From a bacterium (GTDB lineage: Bacteria; Armatimonadota; Zipacnadia; Zipacnadales; UBA11051): a DNA stretch of 64,000 nucleotides. The DNA is taken from positions 31,241 to 95,240 of the forward strand of contig JAUVVY010000016.1 in the NCBI GenBank assembly GCA_030604405.1. The letters are read 5' to 3'. Under the pieces are notes generated by a model, which saw only the letters and a program-made list of their open reading frames with translations, did no database searches and was not told where the DNA came from. Positions 41,826 to 50,064 of this stretch are shown one piece after another. A program made the translations under genes and the position numbers. Each line of letters starts with the position of its first letter. Within the stretch, counting starts at the first letter, position 1.

Positions 41826-43621
41826 CGCCCGCCACCGGCACACGCGCAGGCGCAGGCACACCCGGCACAGGCACAGGCGCAGCCGCCTCCTCCGCCGCCT
41901 CCGCCGCCGCTGCTGCCTGAGCTCTCCGCCAGCGACTCCAGTACGCTCATGCTGACTGTGTCCACGCCGGACAGGTCAATCCCACCACCTCGCGCCAGAC
42001 CAATGCTGACCGGGTCCAGACTGCCGGCCAGATTGCCGCTGATGTTCTCCGACCAGCCGGCAAACGAGGCAGCCACATCGCCGAAAGTGGTTCTGCCACC
42101 AACAGCCGGTGCCTGGGGCGCGCTCGTGCCGCCGCCACCGCCCCACGCGGGCCGGTAGTGATAGCCGCCGCGGTGCCAGGTGTTGAAGCCATCTGTATAG
42201 TCGTCGGCCAGCATCAGCCACAGCAAGTTATCGTCAACATACTCGGTGCGCTGCTCGACCTCGCCGATCTCCTTGGCCTCCTGCCAGGCCTTATTGACAA
42301 TTGAGAGGTAGTATTCGCGCGTTTGCTCCAGGTCAAAGCCTTTCAACCGCTTGGCCGTATTGTTGACGATGTGCTTCATCGCCTCGCGCAGGTCGAGGCT
42401 TGCCACCGGCACGCCGGGCCTCTCGGCGAGCGCATCCAGGAAGCGCTGCTCGTAGCCGCGGACGACGGTGCCGCGCTCTTTGGCGACCTTACGCCGCAGT
42501 TTGCGGCTCGTATCGTAGTCTTCGACCAGTTCCACATCCAGCGGGTCCACGCTCACCAGCCGCACCAGACTCTTCTTCAGCATCCCAAAAAAGACCATCG
42601 TCACCACCCGGCCCAGCGGCTGTTCGAGGATAACAGCAGCCTCCGGCACGGCCAGGCCCCGCTTGATGCCCCCGCCGGGTACCGATTCGATGGCCGGCAG
42701 ATAGTCGCGGTGTTTCAAGCCCGCGAACTTCTCGGCCGCATACCAGAGCGGAATCAGTATCGGAAGGAAAATCGCCTGCAACGCCGGGCTGACAGCCCAC
42801 GCCCACACCAGAGCGATGACCATCGGTATGAACAGACACGTCCCGGTTCCGCCGCTGAAGCGGTAATAGAAGATACCGAACAGCACCAGGAATACCACGC
42901 CTACACCGGCCCGGGTGCCAGAGTTTTCCGTCCACCATTTCCATACAAGCCCCAGCAACGTCTGCCTGACCACACGTTCCATCTCGCGCTTGGGGAACGA
43001 CAGCCCGACCATGTGCGGGCCGTCCACTCTGACGCCCTCAAAAACCCACGCGACGGCTTTCTTGTCGTCAAGGTCCAGCTTGTTGTCGAAGGGCTGATTC
43101 AACTGATAGAGGATCTCGTCCAGTTCGATGGAATCGGGCAGATAGATGATGACGGCCAGGTCGGTGGTGCCAGTCATATAATCGCCGTCAAACCATGTCG
43201 GCGTTATGCGCAAGGACGCATTTTCCTTGTTCGTGGTGTCCTGATAAACCAGGTTCGGCATCGTGCACTCGAACTCAAATACACCGGTTTCGCCAGGAGC
43301 GATGGCCGGGTCGAGCGGCACCTCGACACCAGGATGCATGTATTCGGACGGGCGAATTGTCGCGAGTTCTTCGCCGTCCAGGTGCGCGGTCATATTCCCG
43401 ATGTCGTAGTCCTCGTGCGGCATACCGATGTCCACAATGTCAGTGGGTTTGGCACCAGCGTTGCACAGGAATGTGATCTTGTATTCCATCGTCACCGAGG
43501 CATCGGGGTTGACCGTGACGTGCAGCTCCATCTCCGGCACCTCGAACGAATAATCCTGCGCCAGCGCGGAGCCGCACAACAGGCAAGCGACGGTGACGAT
43601 TAGTAAGAATCTGAGTTTCAC
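41822..43621 (-). CDS. Membrane protein with poly-Gly and Cys-Ala repeat C-terminal tail (candidate modification target)
   Basis: A 599-residue protein: signal peptide (LRFLLIVTVACLLCGSALA), beta-rich ectodomain (about 22-230, DUF2207-like pattern), two or three membrane helices (about 238-310), a cytoplasmic helical domain (about 330-470) and a low-complexity end. The tail is nine Gly, then CACACAGCACACACA, then GGGR: seven Cys alternating with Ala. From memory, similar Gly/Cys-rich tails occur on membrane proteins (TIGR04222-type) encoded beside radical SAM/SPASM genes. Topology would leave the tail in the cytoplasm, within reach of the two SPASM proteins encoded just upstream. GTG start overlapping the preceding TGA by GTGA. 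Whether the tail is modified, binds metal or is cleaved is inference. Confidence 0.8.
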   Translation of the reverse strand: MKLRFLLIVTVACLLCGSALAQDYSFEVPEMELHVTVNPDASVTMEYKITFLCNAGAKPTDIVDIGMPHEDYDIGNMTAHLDGEELATIRPSEYMHPGVEVPLDPAIAPGETGVFEFECTMPNLVYQDTTNKENASLRITPTWFDGDYMTGTTDLAVIIYLPDSIELDEILYQLNQPFDNKLDLDDKKAVAWVFEGVRVDGPHMVGLSFPKREMERVVRQTLLGLVWKWWTENSGTRAGVGVVFLVLFGIFYYRFSGGTGTCLFIPMVIALVWAWAVSPALQAIFLPILIPLWYAAEKFAGLKHRDYLPAIESVPGGGIKRGLAVPEAAVILEQPLGRVVTMVFFGMLKKSLVRLVSVDPLDVELVEDYDTSRKLRRKVAKERGTVVRGYEQRFLDALAERPGVPVASLDLREAMKHIVNNTAKRLKGFDLEQTREYYLSIVNKAWQEAKEIGEVEQRTEYVDDNLLWLMLADDYTDGFNTWHRGGYHYRPAWGGGGGTSAPQAPAVGGRTTFGDVAASFAGWSENISGNLAGSLDPVSIGLARGGGIDLSGVDTVSMSVLESLAESSGSSGGGGGGGGGCACACAGCACACACAGGGR

Positions 43622-44901
43622 TGCATTTCACCGCCTTGAGTGTCATCGCTCCAGCCGCGTTGGTCCTTGGGACAGTCGGCTGTACATATCTCCAGACCCG
43701 GGCAATCGCTGCAGGCTGTGGGCGCTTGCAGCCGTTCGCGGTATCGGGCGAAACATTCATTGCTCCAGATCTGGTCCCAGGTGTCGGTAATCAGGTTGCC
43801 GGCACAATTTGCCGCGCCGCGGGCCGGGAATACGCTGCCATCAGCCTCGACACGGATGGCGACATCACCGGCCGTGCGCGGTCCGGCCCGGACCTGCTCG
43901 GCCAGCGATCTTGCATTGTCGAAGCGCACCGGCGGGGCCCACAGGTAGCGACATTCGCTGTCCTCCGCCGTCTCTTCCACCAACACCCCCACCTGGGGCA
44001 GCGCCCGGGCCGGCAGGGCACCGGCCGCCTGCGCCTGCTCGTCATCATCGGGACAGACCAGCGCGAAGAAAACCAGGTTCGTCACACCCATCTCAACCAG
44101 CTCAGCGGCGATTTCGTCCACCTCATCGGCGTTGCTCGCGATCAGGGGCACCTGTGCGGCGGGACAAAGCTCCACGGCGCGGCACTGCTCGAAGCCGGCC
44201 AGAACCTTTCCGTAATCACCCTCGCCGGCGATAGCATCATGCTCCTGCGCCGAGCCGGTCACATAAAGCAAGTCGAGATGGTCGAGGCCGGCCATCCCAG
44301 CCTGCTCGATGATCTCCGGCGTCAGCCAGCTTGCCACAGAGCGCAGCCCGGTAATCATACCGATGTCCCCGGCCGCCTCGACAATGCGGGGCAGTTGCGC
44401 GGCATCGGCCTCAGGCTCCACCGCAACTGTGATATGGGGAACGCCGGCGTTCCACAGCGCGTGCATTATGCTGCGCATCGTGTCCGGCTCGCCCTGGGCC
44501 ACATCGGCCCGCAGCGGCGCGGCAAGCTGGCGCTCCCACGCGGAAATCCCCGCCCCGCCGAGGTTGGTGACCGGATAGTTGTCGCCTGGCTCGGCCAAGT
44601 CAACGATCAACGCGCGCAGCTTAATCAAATCAGTGACGATCTGCTCGCGCGGCGTGCGCCGGAAAGCGCGTTCTATGTCGGTAACGATCGCCTCATCGCT
44701 ACGGCCTTCCAGGACGCCATGGGCCATCTGCACGCCAACCGGCGAGAGTGCCGCGGCCTCGGCGGCGTTGGCCAGAAGCAGCCCGCCGCCGTCGAGGTCC
44801 ACTCGCAGGTGAAAGCGTGTCGGCCACTCGCCGACGAGTTGTTCGTAGTGATACACGCCCGGCGGCACTGACATTTGCGGTGCTTGTTGGTGTTGTGTCA
44901 T
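43618..44901 (-). CDS. SPASM-domain protein lacking the radical SAM cysteines (pseudo-rSAM)
   Basis: A 427-residue protein. Residues about 15-105 resemble a PqqD-like peptide-recognition element (FHLRVDLDGGGLLLANAAEA, then RAFRRTPREQIVTDLIKLRAL). The central part keeps a TIM-barrel-like pattern (AGVPHITVAVEPEAD, LDHLDLLYVTGSAQEHDAI), but no CxxxCxxC motif is present anywhere. The C-terminal SPASM-type region (AIRVEADGSVFPARGAANCAGN, shown in part; then ACSDCPGLEICTADCPK) keeps most cluster cysteines. It is therefore probably non-catalytic: a scaffold, a recognition partner or an electron carrier for the neighbouring true radical SAM enzyme. GGAGG precedes the ATG; its TGA overlaps the GTG of the Cys-tail gene. 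Confidence 0.75.
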   Translation of the reverse strand: MTQHQQAPQMSVPPGVYHYEQLVGEWPTRFHLRVDLDGGGLLLANAAEAAALSPVGVQMAHGVLEGRSDEAIVTDIERAFRRTPREQIVTDLIKLRALIVDLAEPGDNYPVTNLGGAGISAWERQLAAPLRADVAQGEPDTMRSIMHALWNAGVPHITVAVEPEADAAQLPRIVEAAGDIGMITGLRSVASWLTPEIIEQAGMAGLDHLDLLYVTGSAQEHDAIAGEGDYGKVLAGFEQCRAVELCPAAQVPLIASNADEVDEIAAELVEMGVTNLVFFALVCPDDDEQAQAAGALPARALPQVGVLVEETAEDSECRYLWAPPVRFDNARSLAEQVRAGPRTAGDVAIRVEADGSVFPARGAANCAGNLITDTWDQIWSNECFARYRERLQAPTACSDCPGLEICTADCPKDQRGWSDDTQGGEMQ

Positions 44902-44955
44902 TGCCGTCCTCCTAACGTGAGTAATTCATCATCGCGCGACAGATCACAAGCCCTG

Positions 44956-45034
44956 TGGGTCGGGCAGCCTTTGTCGTTGGCCGTTTGGGTATGGAGACCT
45001 CGCAGGATAACGTTCTGCGTGGGCCGGCCCCTCC
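44956..45034. repeat. MITE-like dispersed repeat, deleted copy 5 inside an operon
   Basis: It contains the core TTGTCGTTGGCCGTTTGGGT (44971 onward) and ends CGTGGGCCGGCCCCTCC, lacking the variable hairpin and the outer terminal repeat. It lies in the 160-base gap between the two SPASM genes, the only long gap in the 46.8-41.1 kb operon, so it looks like a later insertion. Confidence 0.6.
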
Positions 45035-45061
45035 AACTGCACGACGCTCGTCACCACACTC

Positions 45062-46492
45062 TCACCCCGCCGCCGTCTCTGCGCTCTCCTTCTCCTGCCG
45101 CTCCAGCGCGCAGCCGCCGCCACATATATCCAGCAATTCACATTCCCAGCATTCCTCCGGCAGGCCGCCTTGCTGTGGATCTTCGCGGCGACACCGCAAG
45201 CTGCGGAACAGCTCGCCTTCCCAGACGGCCTCCCACGCGTCGCTCAGGATATTGCCTGCAGGCACGTAGTAGGACTGGCACGGCAGCACATCCCCGTTCG
45301 GCTCGATGCAGATGGAATACTCCGCCGCGTTGCAGCAGCGTATTCCCAGGCCCATCTCCACCGGCGACATCCGGCAGTAGCGCGTAGGCGTGTACCACAA
45401 GAAGCGCATCCCATACTCGGCGGCGCGCTGTCGGACCTTGAGCAGAACCGGCTGCAACTGCTCTTCGTCCAGGGCTGCCGGATGCCGCGCACCGCACCCG
45501 GAGTAGATCATCCCGTTCATGGCAAAGGTTCGCAGCCCGAGAGCGTGCAGGAAGTCCACAATCTCCAGCGCCTCGTCGGCATTGTCTTCGATGAGCGTGG
45601 TGTTGGTGAGCACGTGCAGCCCCGCGTCCAGAGCAGCCCTGATGCCGGCGACTGTCTCATCAAAGGCCTTGGCGCTGACGATGCGATTATGCAGCTCGCT
45701 GCGGTGGGAGTTGAGGGTGACCTGAACGTGGTCGAGGCCGGCGGCCTGCAGCGCCTCGGCAAAACCGGCATCCGCCAGACGCCGGCCATTGGTATTGATG
45801 CCGGTAATCTGGCCCAGTTGTTCGGCGTGCGCCACCAGCTCGACGATGCCGGGGTGTAGCGTCGGCTCCCCGCCGGTGAAGATGATGTACGGCACGCCGA
45901 TATCAAAAAGCCTCTTCAGCACCGCTCGCCACTGCGCCAGTGGCAGGCAGGGCATGGCTTTGCGCCCCGGCTCGTTGTAGCAGTGCGAGCAGTTGTTGTT
46001 GCAGGCATAGTGCAGCGCCAGGTCGGCCTTGTACGGGGCCTGCGCCCTGACCGAGAACGGGGGCGGCTGCGGCAGGTCAAGCTCGCACAGCCGGCAGCCT
46101 TCGGCCGGAGCCTTGAGCTTCTCGATCATTGCACAGATGCGCCCGAATTGCTGCGCCAGTTCTGCAGCAGCGACATTGGGGTAGTACACCCGCAGCCGCG
46201 CCAGCGCCTGTTGCCGGGGTATGGTGTCGAGAGCCAGCTTCGCCATTTCGGCCTGTGTGGGGGAGAGCTGGATCGCTTCGGTGGCGTTGACGAAGAGCAG
46301 GCCGGTGCGGTCCGGGTGAATCCGCAGGTGCAGCCTGAGCGTGTAGCCCGTATCTTGTATGCGATAGGCGTACAGGCCGCGCCGGATGTCATCGGCGCGA
46401 CGAATCGCCTGCACGTGGTCGCTCAGGCGGCCGATGTCTTGTCGGATACTGATAGCCAGCCGGTTCAGCAGCCCGCCTGCGAATCTCACCAT
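45062..46492 (-). CDS. Radical SAM/SPASM peptide-modifying enzyme with PqqD-like N-terminus
   Basis: A 476-residue radical SAM enzyme. Residues about 45-135 form a PqqD/RRE-like leader-binding domain. The catalytic domain has ACNNNCSHCYNEPG (Cys 164, 168, 171) for the SAM-binding [4Fe-4S] cluster, FTGGEPTLHP (about 205), GINTNGRRL (about 230) and VQVTLNSHRSELHN (about 256). The SPASM region (CCNAAEYSICIEPNGDVLPC, then GNILSDAWEAVWEG, ECWECELLDICGGGC) would hold auxiliary clusters. SPASM enzymes with RRE domains usually modify ribosomal peptides. The ATG at 46492 overlaps the upstream stop (ATGGTGA) and follows GAGGAAGAG. The likely target is the Cys-Ala tail encoded two genes downstream. Confidence 0.88.
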   Translation of the reverse strand: MVRFAGGLLNRLAISIRQDIGRLSDHVQAIRRADDIRRGLYAYRIQDTGYTLRLHLRIHPDRTGLLFVNATEAIQLSPTQAEMAKLALDTIPRQQALARLRVYYPNVAAAELAQQFGRICAMIEKLKAPAEGCRLCELDLPQPPPFSVRAQAPYKADLALHYACNNNCSHCYNEPGRKAMPCLPLAQWRAVLKRLFDIGVPYIIFTGGEPTLHPGIVELVAHAEQLGQITGINTNGRRLADAGFAEALQAAGLDHVQVTLNSHRSELHNRIVSAKAFDETVAGIRAALDAGLHVLTNTTLIEDNADEALEIVDFLHALGLRTFAMNGMIYSGCGARHPAALDEEQLQPVLLKVRQRAAEYGMRFLWYTPTRYCRMSPVEMGLGIRCCNAAEYSICIEPNGDVLPCQSYYVPAGNILSDAWEAVWEGELFRSLRCRREDPQQGGLPEECWECELLDICGGGCALERQEKESAETAAG

Positions 46493-46827
46493 TTCGGCTC
46501 TTCCTCGATCTGGTAGGAGGTGCCGCAGTACGGACATTCGACAAATATCCCGCCGGCCTTAACTGAGACGCTTTCGGGGTCGAGAGTGGCCCCGCACGCG
46601 TCGCACTTAAGCTGCTCGGCGTGAAGGTCCCCGGGCAGCTCTATCTGCTGCACCACGGTCGGCTCGGGCGTCTTGATGCGCCCCAGGAAACTCAGCAATA
46701 CCGCAGCCCCAATCAGCACCACGCCGGTTATGATCCGCGTGAGCGTATTGCCCTGCGCTGCGGCGGCGAGGGATATCACTCCGCCCAGGCCCAGCAGGCT
46801 CGCTATTACATAGGATGCTATCTTCAC
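46486..46827 (-). CDS. Small membrane protein with C-terminal zinc ribbon
   Basis: A 113-residue protein with two membrane helices (about 3-24 and 31-50) and a C-terminal zinc ribbon: CDACGATLDPESVSVKAG then CPYCGTSYQ, two CxxC knuckles. It starts at a GTG (46827) without a strong ribosome-binding site; AAAGGAGG lies some 30 bases upstream. It is the first gene of the radical SAM operon and overlaps the radical SAM gene by 7 bases. It may anchor the cytoplasmic enzymes to the membrane where the Cys-tail protein resides; that is inference from context. Confidence 0.7.
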   Translation of the reverse strand: MKIASYVIASLLGLGGVISLAAAAQGNTLTRIITGVVLIGAAVLLSFLGRIKTPEPTVVQQIELPGDLHAEQLKCDACGATLDPESVSVKAGGIFVECPYCGTSYQIEEEPKW

Positions 46828-47083
46828 TGGTCACCGGGCGCAACTGCAACTGCGCGCCCATGCCTCCTTTGATGGCATTACCCGCCGTGCAAATCTATGT
46901 CACACAGCCTTTCGCCACAGCCGCACCCGATTCCTGCTCAGGCTCACGTATTGGCGCGAGAATTGCATCTCACTGGTTCTCGGAGGCGATGTCGGGCGTT
47001 GTGCGAGTGGTGGCTGTGTGTTACTATAATGTACGGTTAGGAAGCCTTTTCAACGCAACAAAAAGCGAGCGGATCGGTGGTCA

Positions 47084-48499
47084 ATGATGTCGCTGAACGA
47101 ACAATCTCGAATGAACCGAGTTCATCCGCGAATGAGCCGTTGTCTGCTGTCTGGTCTTGTCTGCCTTGCCGTCGTGTTGTCGCTTGTGCCGGCCCAGGCG
47201 CAGCAGACAGCGTCAAGCGGGCTGCTCGACCAATCGCAGGTGCCAGCCGGGTGGCAGGTCGGCGCGCCGCAGAGCGTCAACCCTGCGGACGTGCTCAGTG
47301 CCATAGCTCCCAATGTGAATGTGCAGCAGTTCCCGATCCAGTCCAGCGCCTTCCAGATGATACAGGAGGGAGCCAACTCTTTCACGGTCGTGGCGATGAC
47401 GCTCGCGACCGCCGCTGATGGCGCTTCACTACTAGCTGCTATCACCGGCCAGCCGGTCGCAGCCGGCAGCACCACGCCCGTGCAAGTATCGGCCGACCCG
47501 CCGGTGCAAGGCCTGTTGCGCGGCGCAGCAATGTACCTGGTGGCTGGGCCCGTCCAGGAGGCCGCTCAGATCATCGGCCTGCTCGTCGGATCGGTCACAC
47601 CTGGGCAGCCGACTACACCCACCGTCCCCACCACACCGACCACACCGACGACGCCCACTACTCCCACCACCCCGACTACACCCACGACGCCGTCAGTTGG
47701 GCTGCTCGACCAATCGCAGGTGCCGGCCGGCTGGCAGGTCGGCGCGCCGCAGAGCGTCAACCCTGCGGACGTGCTCAGTGCCACAGCTCCCAATGTGAAT
47801 GTGCAGCAGTTCCCGATCCAGTCCAGCGCCTTCCAGACCGTGCAGGCGGGAGCCGAGTCTCTGACGGTCGTAGCGATGACGCTCCCCACCGCCGCTGATG
47901 CCGCTTCACTACTAGCTGCTATCACCGGCCAGCCGGTCGCAGTCGGCAGCAGCACACCTGTTCAGGTGTCGGCCAACCCGCCGGTGCAAGGCCTGTTGCG
48001 CGACGCAGCAATGTACCTGGTGGCTGGGCCGGTCCAGGAGGCCGCTCAGATCATCGGCCTGCTCGCGACATCGGTCACACCCGGGCAGCCGACTACACCC
48101 ACGGTCCCCGCCACACCAACCACACCGACGACGCCTACGACGCCGGCATTGACGCCGGTTGCTCTCTCGCCCGCCAGCGTGGTGAAGGAGGCTATCATCT
48201 GTCAGGGCGTTGATGAAAACAATACCCCGACAGGCGTGAGTAACGCATTCCCGGCGAACACTGAAAAGGTAGGCTTACTCTTACGGATTGCTGGCGCGCT
48301 TGCCAATACCGAGATAAAGCTGGAATGGTCGCGCGATGGCAAGGTGGTGCGTCGCCACCTGCTGATAGCGACCGGCGACCAGAAGGCGATTACCTACATC
48401 TTCCCGGCGCGCGCCGAGTACCTACAGCCCGGCAACTACGCGGTGGAGATACAACAGAACGACCAACTCGTCGCCCGTCTGCTCTTCACGATCCAGTAG
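47084..48499 (+). CDS. Secreted protein with tandemly duplicated domain and Thr-Pro linkers
   Basis: A 471-residue exported protein (hydrophobic segment about 20-38, ending AQAQQ). Two nearly identical units of about 130 residues begin GLLDQSQVPAGWQVGAPQSV (about 46 and 206) and are each followed by a (TTP)n linker. The C-terminal 105 residues (VVKEAIICQGVDENNTPTGV, then EIKLEWSRDGKVVRRHLLIA) form an immunoglobulin-like domain. The function is unknown; the layout suggests a surface binding protein with spacer arms. ATG codons at 47111 and 47132 are alternative starts. A TATAAT lies at 47025-47030 without a clear -35. It is divergent from the radical SAM operon. Confidence 0.75.
   Translation: MMSLNEQSRMNRVHPRMSRCLLSGLVCLAVVLSLVPAQAQQTASSGLLDQSQVPAGWQVGAPQSVNPADVLSAIAPNVNVQQFPIQSSAFQMIQEGANSFTVVAMTLATAADGASLLAAITGQPVAAGSTTPVQVSADPPVQGLLRGAAMYLVAGPVQEAAQIIGLLVGSVTPGQPTTPTVPTTPTTPTTPTTPTTPTTPTTPSVGLLDQSQVPAGWQVGAPQSVNPADVLSATAPNVNVQQFPIQSSAFQTVQAGAESLTVVAMTLPTAADAASLLAAITGQPVAVGSSTPVQVSANPPVQGLLRDAAMYLVAGPVQEAAQIIGLLATSVTPGQPTTPTVPATPTTPTTPTTPALTPVALSPASVVKEAIICQGVDENNTPTGVSNAFPANTEKVGLLLRIAGALANTEIKLEWSRDGKVVRRHLLIATGDQKAITYIFPARAEYLQPGNYAVEIQQNDQLVARLLFTIQ
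47219..48125 (+). repeat. Intragenic tandem duplication (480-base period)
   Basis: Bases 47219-47645 recur at 47699-48125 with an exact 480-base offset and few changes, mostly clustered in the middle of the unit. The reading frame is kept. The short linker between units is itself an ACC/ACG/CCC triplet repeat. Confidence 0.85.
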
Positions 48500-48597
48500 C
48501 CGGCGCCGCTACGCACAAGATAACAACACGGCGCCTCACACTTACCACATCAACTGCGCTGTGAAATATCGAGGGAGCAAGCGGGAGAGGTGCCATC

Positions 48598-49962
48598 ATG
48601 GTTAGAGCCTGGGCATTGTCACTTCTGATTGCGGCGATTGCGATCAGCTACGGTCCGATCGCCTGTGGTGAGCCATTGGTTGTCGAACTGACCGTCGCCA
48701 GTGACATCAATCCTGGAACGGTCAGCTACCTCACCCGCGGCCTCCGCGCTGCTGAGCGCCGCGACGCTGCTCTGGTACTGATCAAGCTCGATACCCCCGG
48801 CGGGCAGATGATCTCAACACGCCTCATTACAGAGGAGATACTCTGTTCGCCGGTGCCGATTGGTGTTTGGGTAGCGCCCGAAGGGGCCAGGGCCGCGTCT
48901 GCAGGCACGTTCATCGTATATGCTGCCCACGTGGCCGGTATGGCGCCGTCCACCAACCTTGGGGCGGCGCATCCGGTATTCCTGCAAGCAATGCCGGACA
49001 CCGGAGCTGACAAAGATAGCGGGCCGACGGCTCAGCAGATGGCGACGCTCGAGCAGAAGGCGGTCAATGACGCGGTGGCGCAAATTCGCGCACTGGCGCA
49101 GCGACGTGGCCGCAACGTAGAATGGGCGGAGAAGGCCGTTCGCGAAAGTATCACAGCCACCGCTCAGGAAGCTGTGAAGCTCGGCGTAGTGGACTTTATG
49201 GCATCTACTGCGGAGGAATTCGCGGACAAGACAGCCGGCCGCGAAGTGCAACTGCCGTCCGGCAAAGCAACTGCAAAGACTTCAGGCGCGCGCATCGAAC
49301 CCTTACCGATGAACTGGCGAGAGAGTCTATTGAGTACCATTGCCCACCCCAACCTTGCCTACATTCTGTTGATCATCGGCCTGTACGGAATCATTTTCGA
49401 ACTCAAAGCCCCGGGTTTTGGCGGAGCCGGTGTGGCCGGAATCATCTGCCTGATCCTGGGTCTGTACGGCTTATCGGTCCTTACGTTCAGTTGGGCCGGC
49501 CTGGCTCTTATTCTGGCGGGAGTCGGCTTTCTGTTCGCCGAGCTATATACGCCGACCCACGGCGTGCTGGCTGCGGGCGGCCTGATCGCCTTCGTTGTTG
49601 GCTCGCTGATGCTGGTCAACGCACCCACCATGCCGATCTCGCGGCCACTGATTGCCGGTGTGGCCGCCGGAACTGGTGCCTTCTTCATATTTGCACTCGG
49701 GGCCGTCGTGCGCAGCCAGAAACGCCCTGTCACGATTGGCCGCGGCGCCCTGCCCGGGCGCACTGGCACCGCGCGCGAGCGCCTTGATCCCGACGGCCTC
49801 GTTCACGTTGACGGCGCTCTCTGGTCGGCAACAACCGACGAAGGGCCAATCGAGGCAGGCGAGCAAATCGTTGTGGCGGAAGAACTGGCGCACATGCGGG
49901 TGAAAGTCACGAAAGTCGAGCACTCAAAGCCGGCAAGCGATCCGGCTTCCGGGCCTGGCTAA
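48598..49962 (+). CDS. nfeD: NfeD-family membrane serine protease (ClpP class)
   Basis: A 454-residue protein: signal peptide, ClpP/crotonase-type protease domain (about 25-220) with LVLIKLDTPGGQMISTRLI (about 60), ARAASAGTFIVYAAHVAGM (about 100; Ser nucleophile in SAG) and the downstream Lys region (EQKAVNDAVAQIRALA, about 160). Four to five membrane helices (about 255-375) and a C-terminal NfeD OB-fold domain (GRTGTARERLDPDGLVHVDG) follow. NfeD proteases work with stomatin/slipin partners in membrane protein quality control; the slipin gene follows 102 bases downstream. Confidence 0.9.
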   Translation: MVRAWALSLLIAAIAISYGPIACGEPLVVELTVASDINPGTVSYLTRGLRAAERRDAALVLIKLDTPGGQMISTRLITEEILCSPVPIGVWVAPEGARAASAGTFIVYAAHVAGMAPSTNLGAAHPVFLQAMPDTGADKDSGPTAQQMATLEQKAVNDAVAQIRALAQRRGRNVEWAEKAVRESITATAQEAVKLGVVDFMASTAEEFADKTAGREVQLPSGKATAKTSGARIEPLPMNWRESLLSTIAHPNLAYILLIIGLYGIIFELKAPGFGGAGVAGIICLILGLYGLSVLTFSWAGLALILAGVGFLFAELYTPTHGVLAAGGLIAFVVGSLMLVNAPTMPISRPLIAGVAAGTGAFFIFALGAVVRSQKRPVTIGRGALPGRTGTARERLDPDGLVHVDGALWSATTDEGPIEAGEQIVVAEELAHMRVKVTKVEHSKPASDPASGPG

Positions 49963-50064
49963 CTATCCGGATCGCCACCCGCCCGTCGCTGCCGCCTGCG
50001 CTGTGCTGGGAGTGATACATGCGCTTACGTCAACTCACATGGACAATCGAAAGGAGTGATTTTA

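Noticed and set aside
42323..43603. Long plus-strand frame (about 426 codons) opposite the Cys-tail gene
   Set aside because: Antisense to a convincing membrane protein with signal peptide and operon overlaps; its composition (His/Arg/Gln-rich) is that of a shadow.
43636..44871. Plus-strand frame (about 411 codons) opposite the pseudo-rSAM gene
   Set aside because: The minus frame has a Shine-Dalgarno, SPASM motifs and overlapping neighbours; the plus frame has none.
46607..46861. ATG at 46861 immediately after AAAGGAGG
   Set aside because: Only one base separates the Shine-Dalgarno from this ATG, and the product is a composition shadow; the overlapping frame encodes a clear two-helix zinc-ribbon protein.
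47620..47690. Regular short repeat resembling a CRISPR or VNTR
   Set aside because: It is an in-frame ACC/ACG/CCC triplet array coding a Thr-Pro linker, with no spacers.
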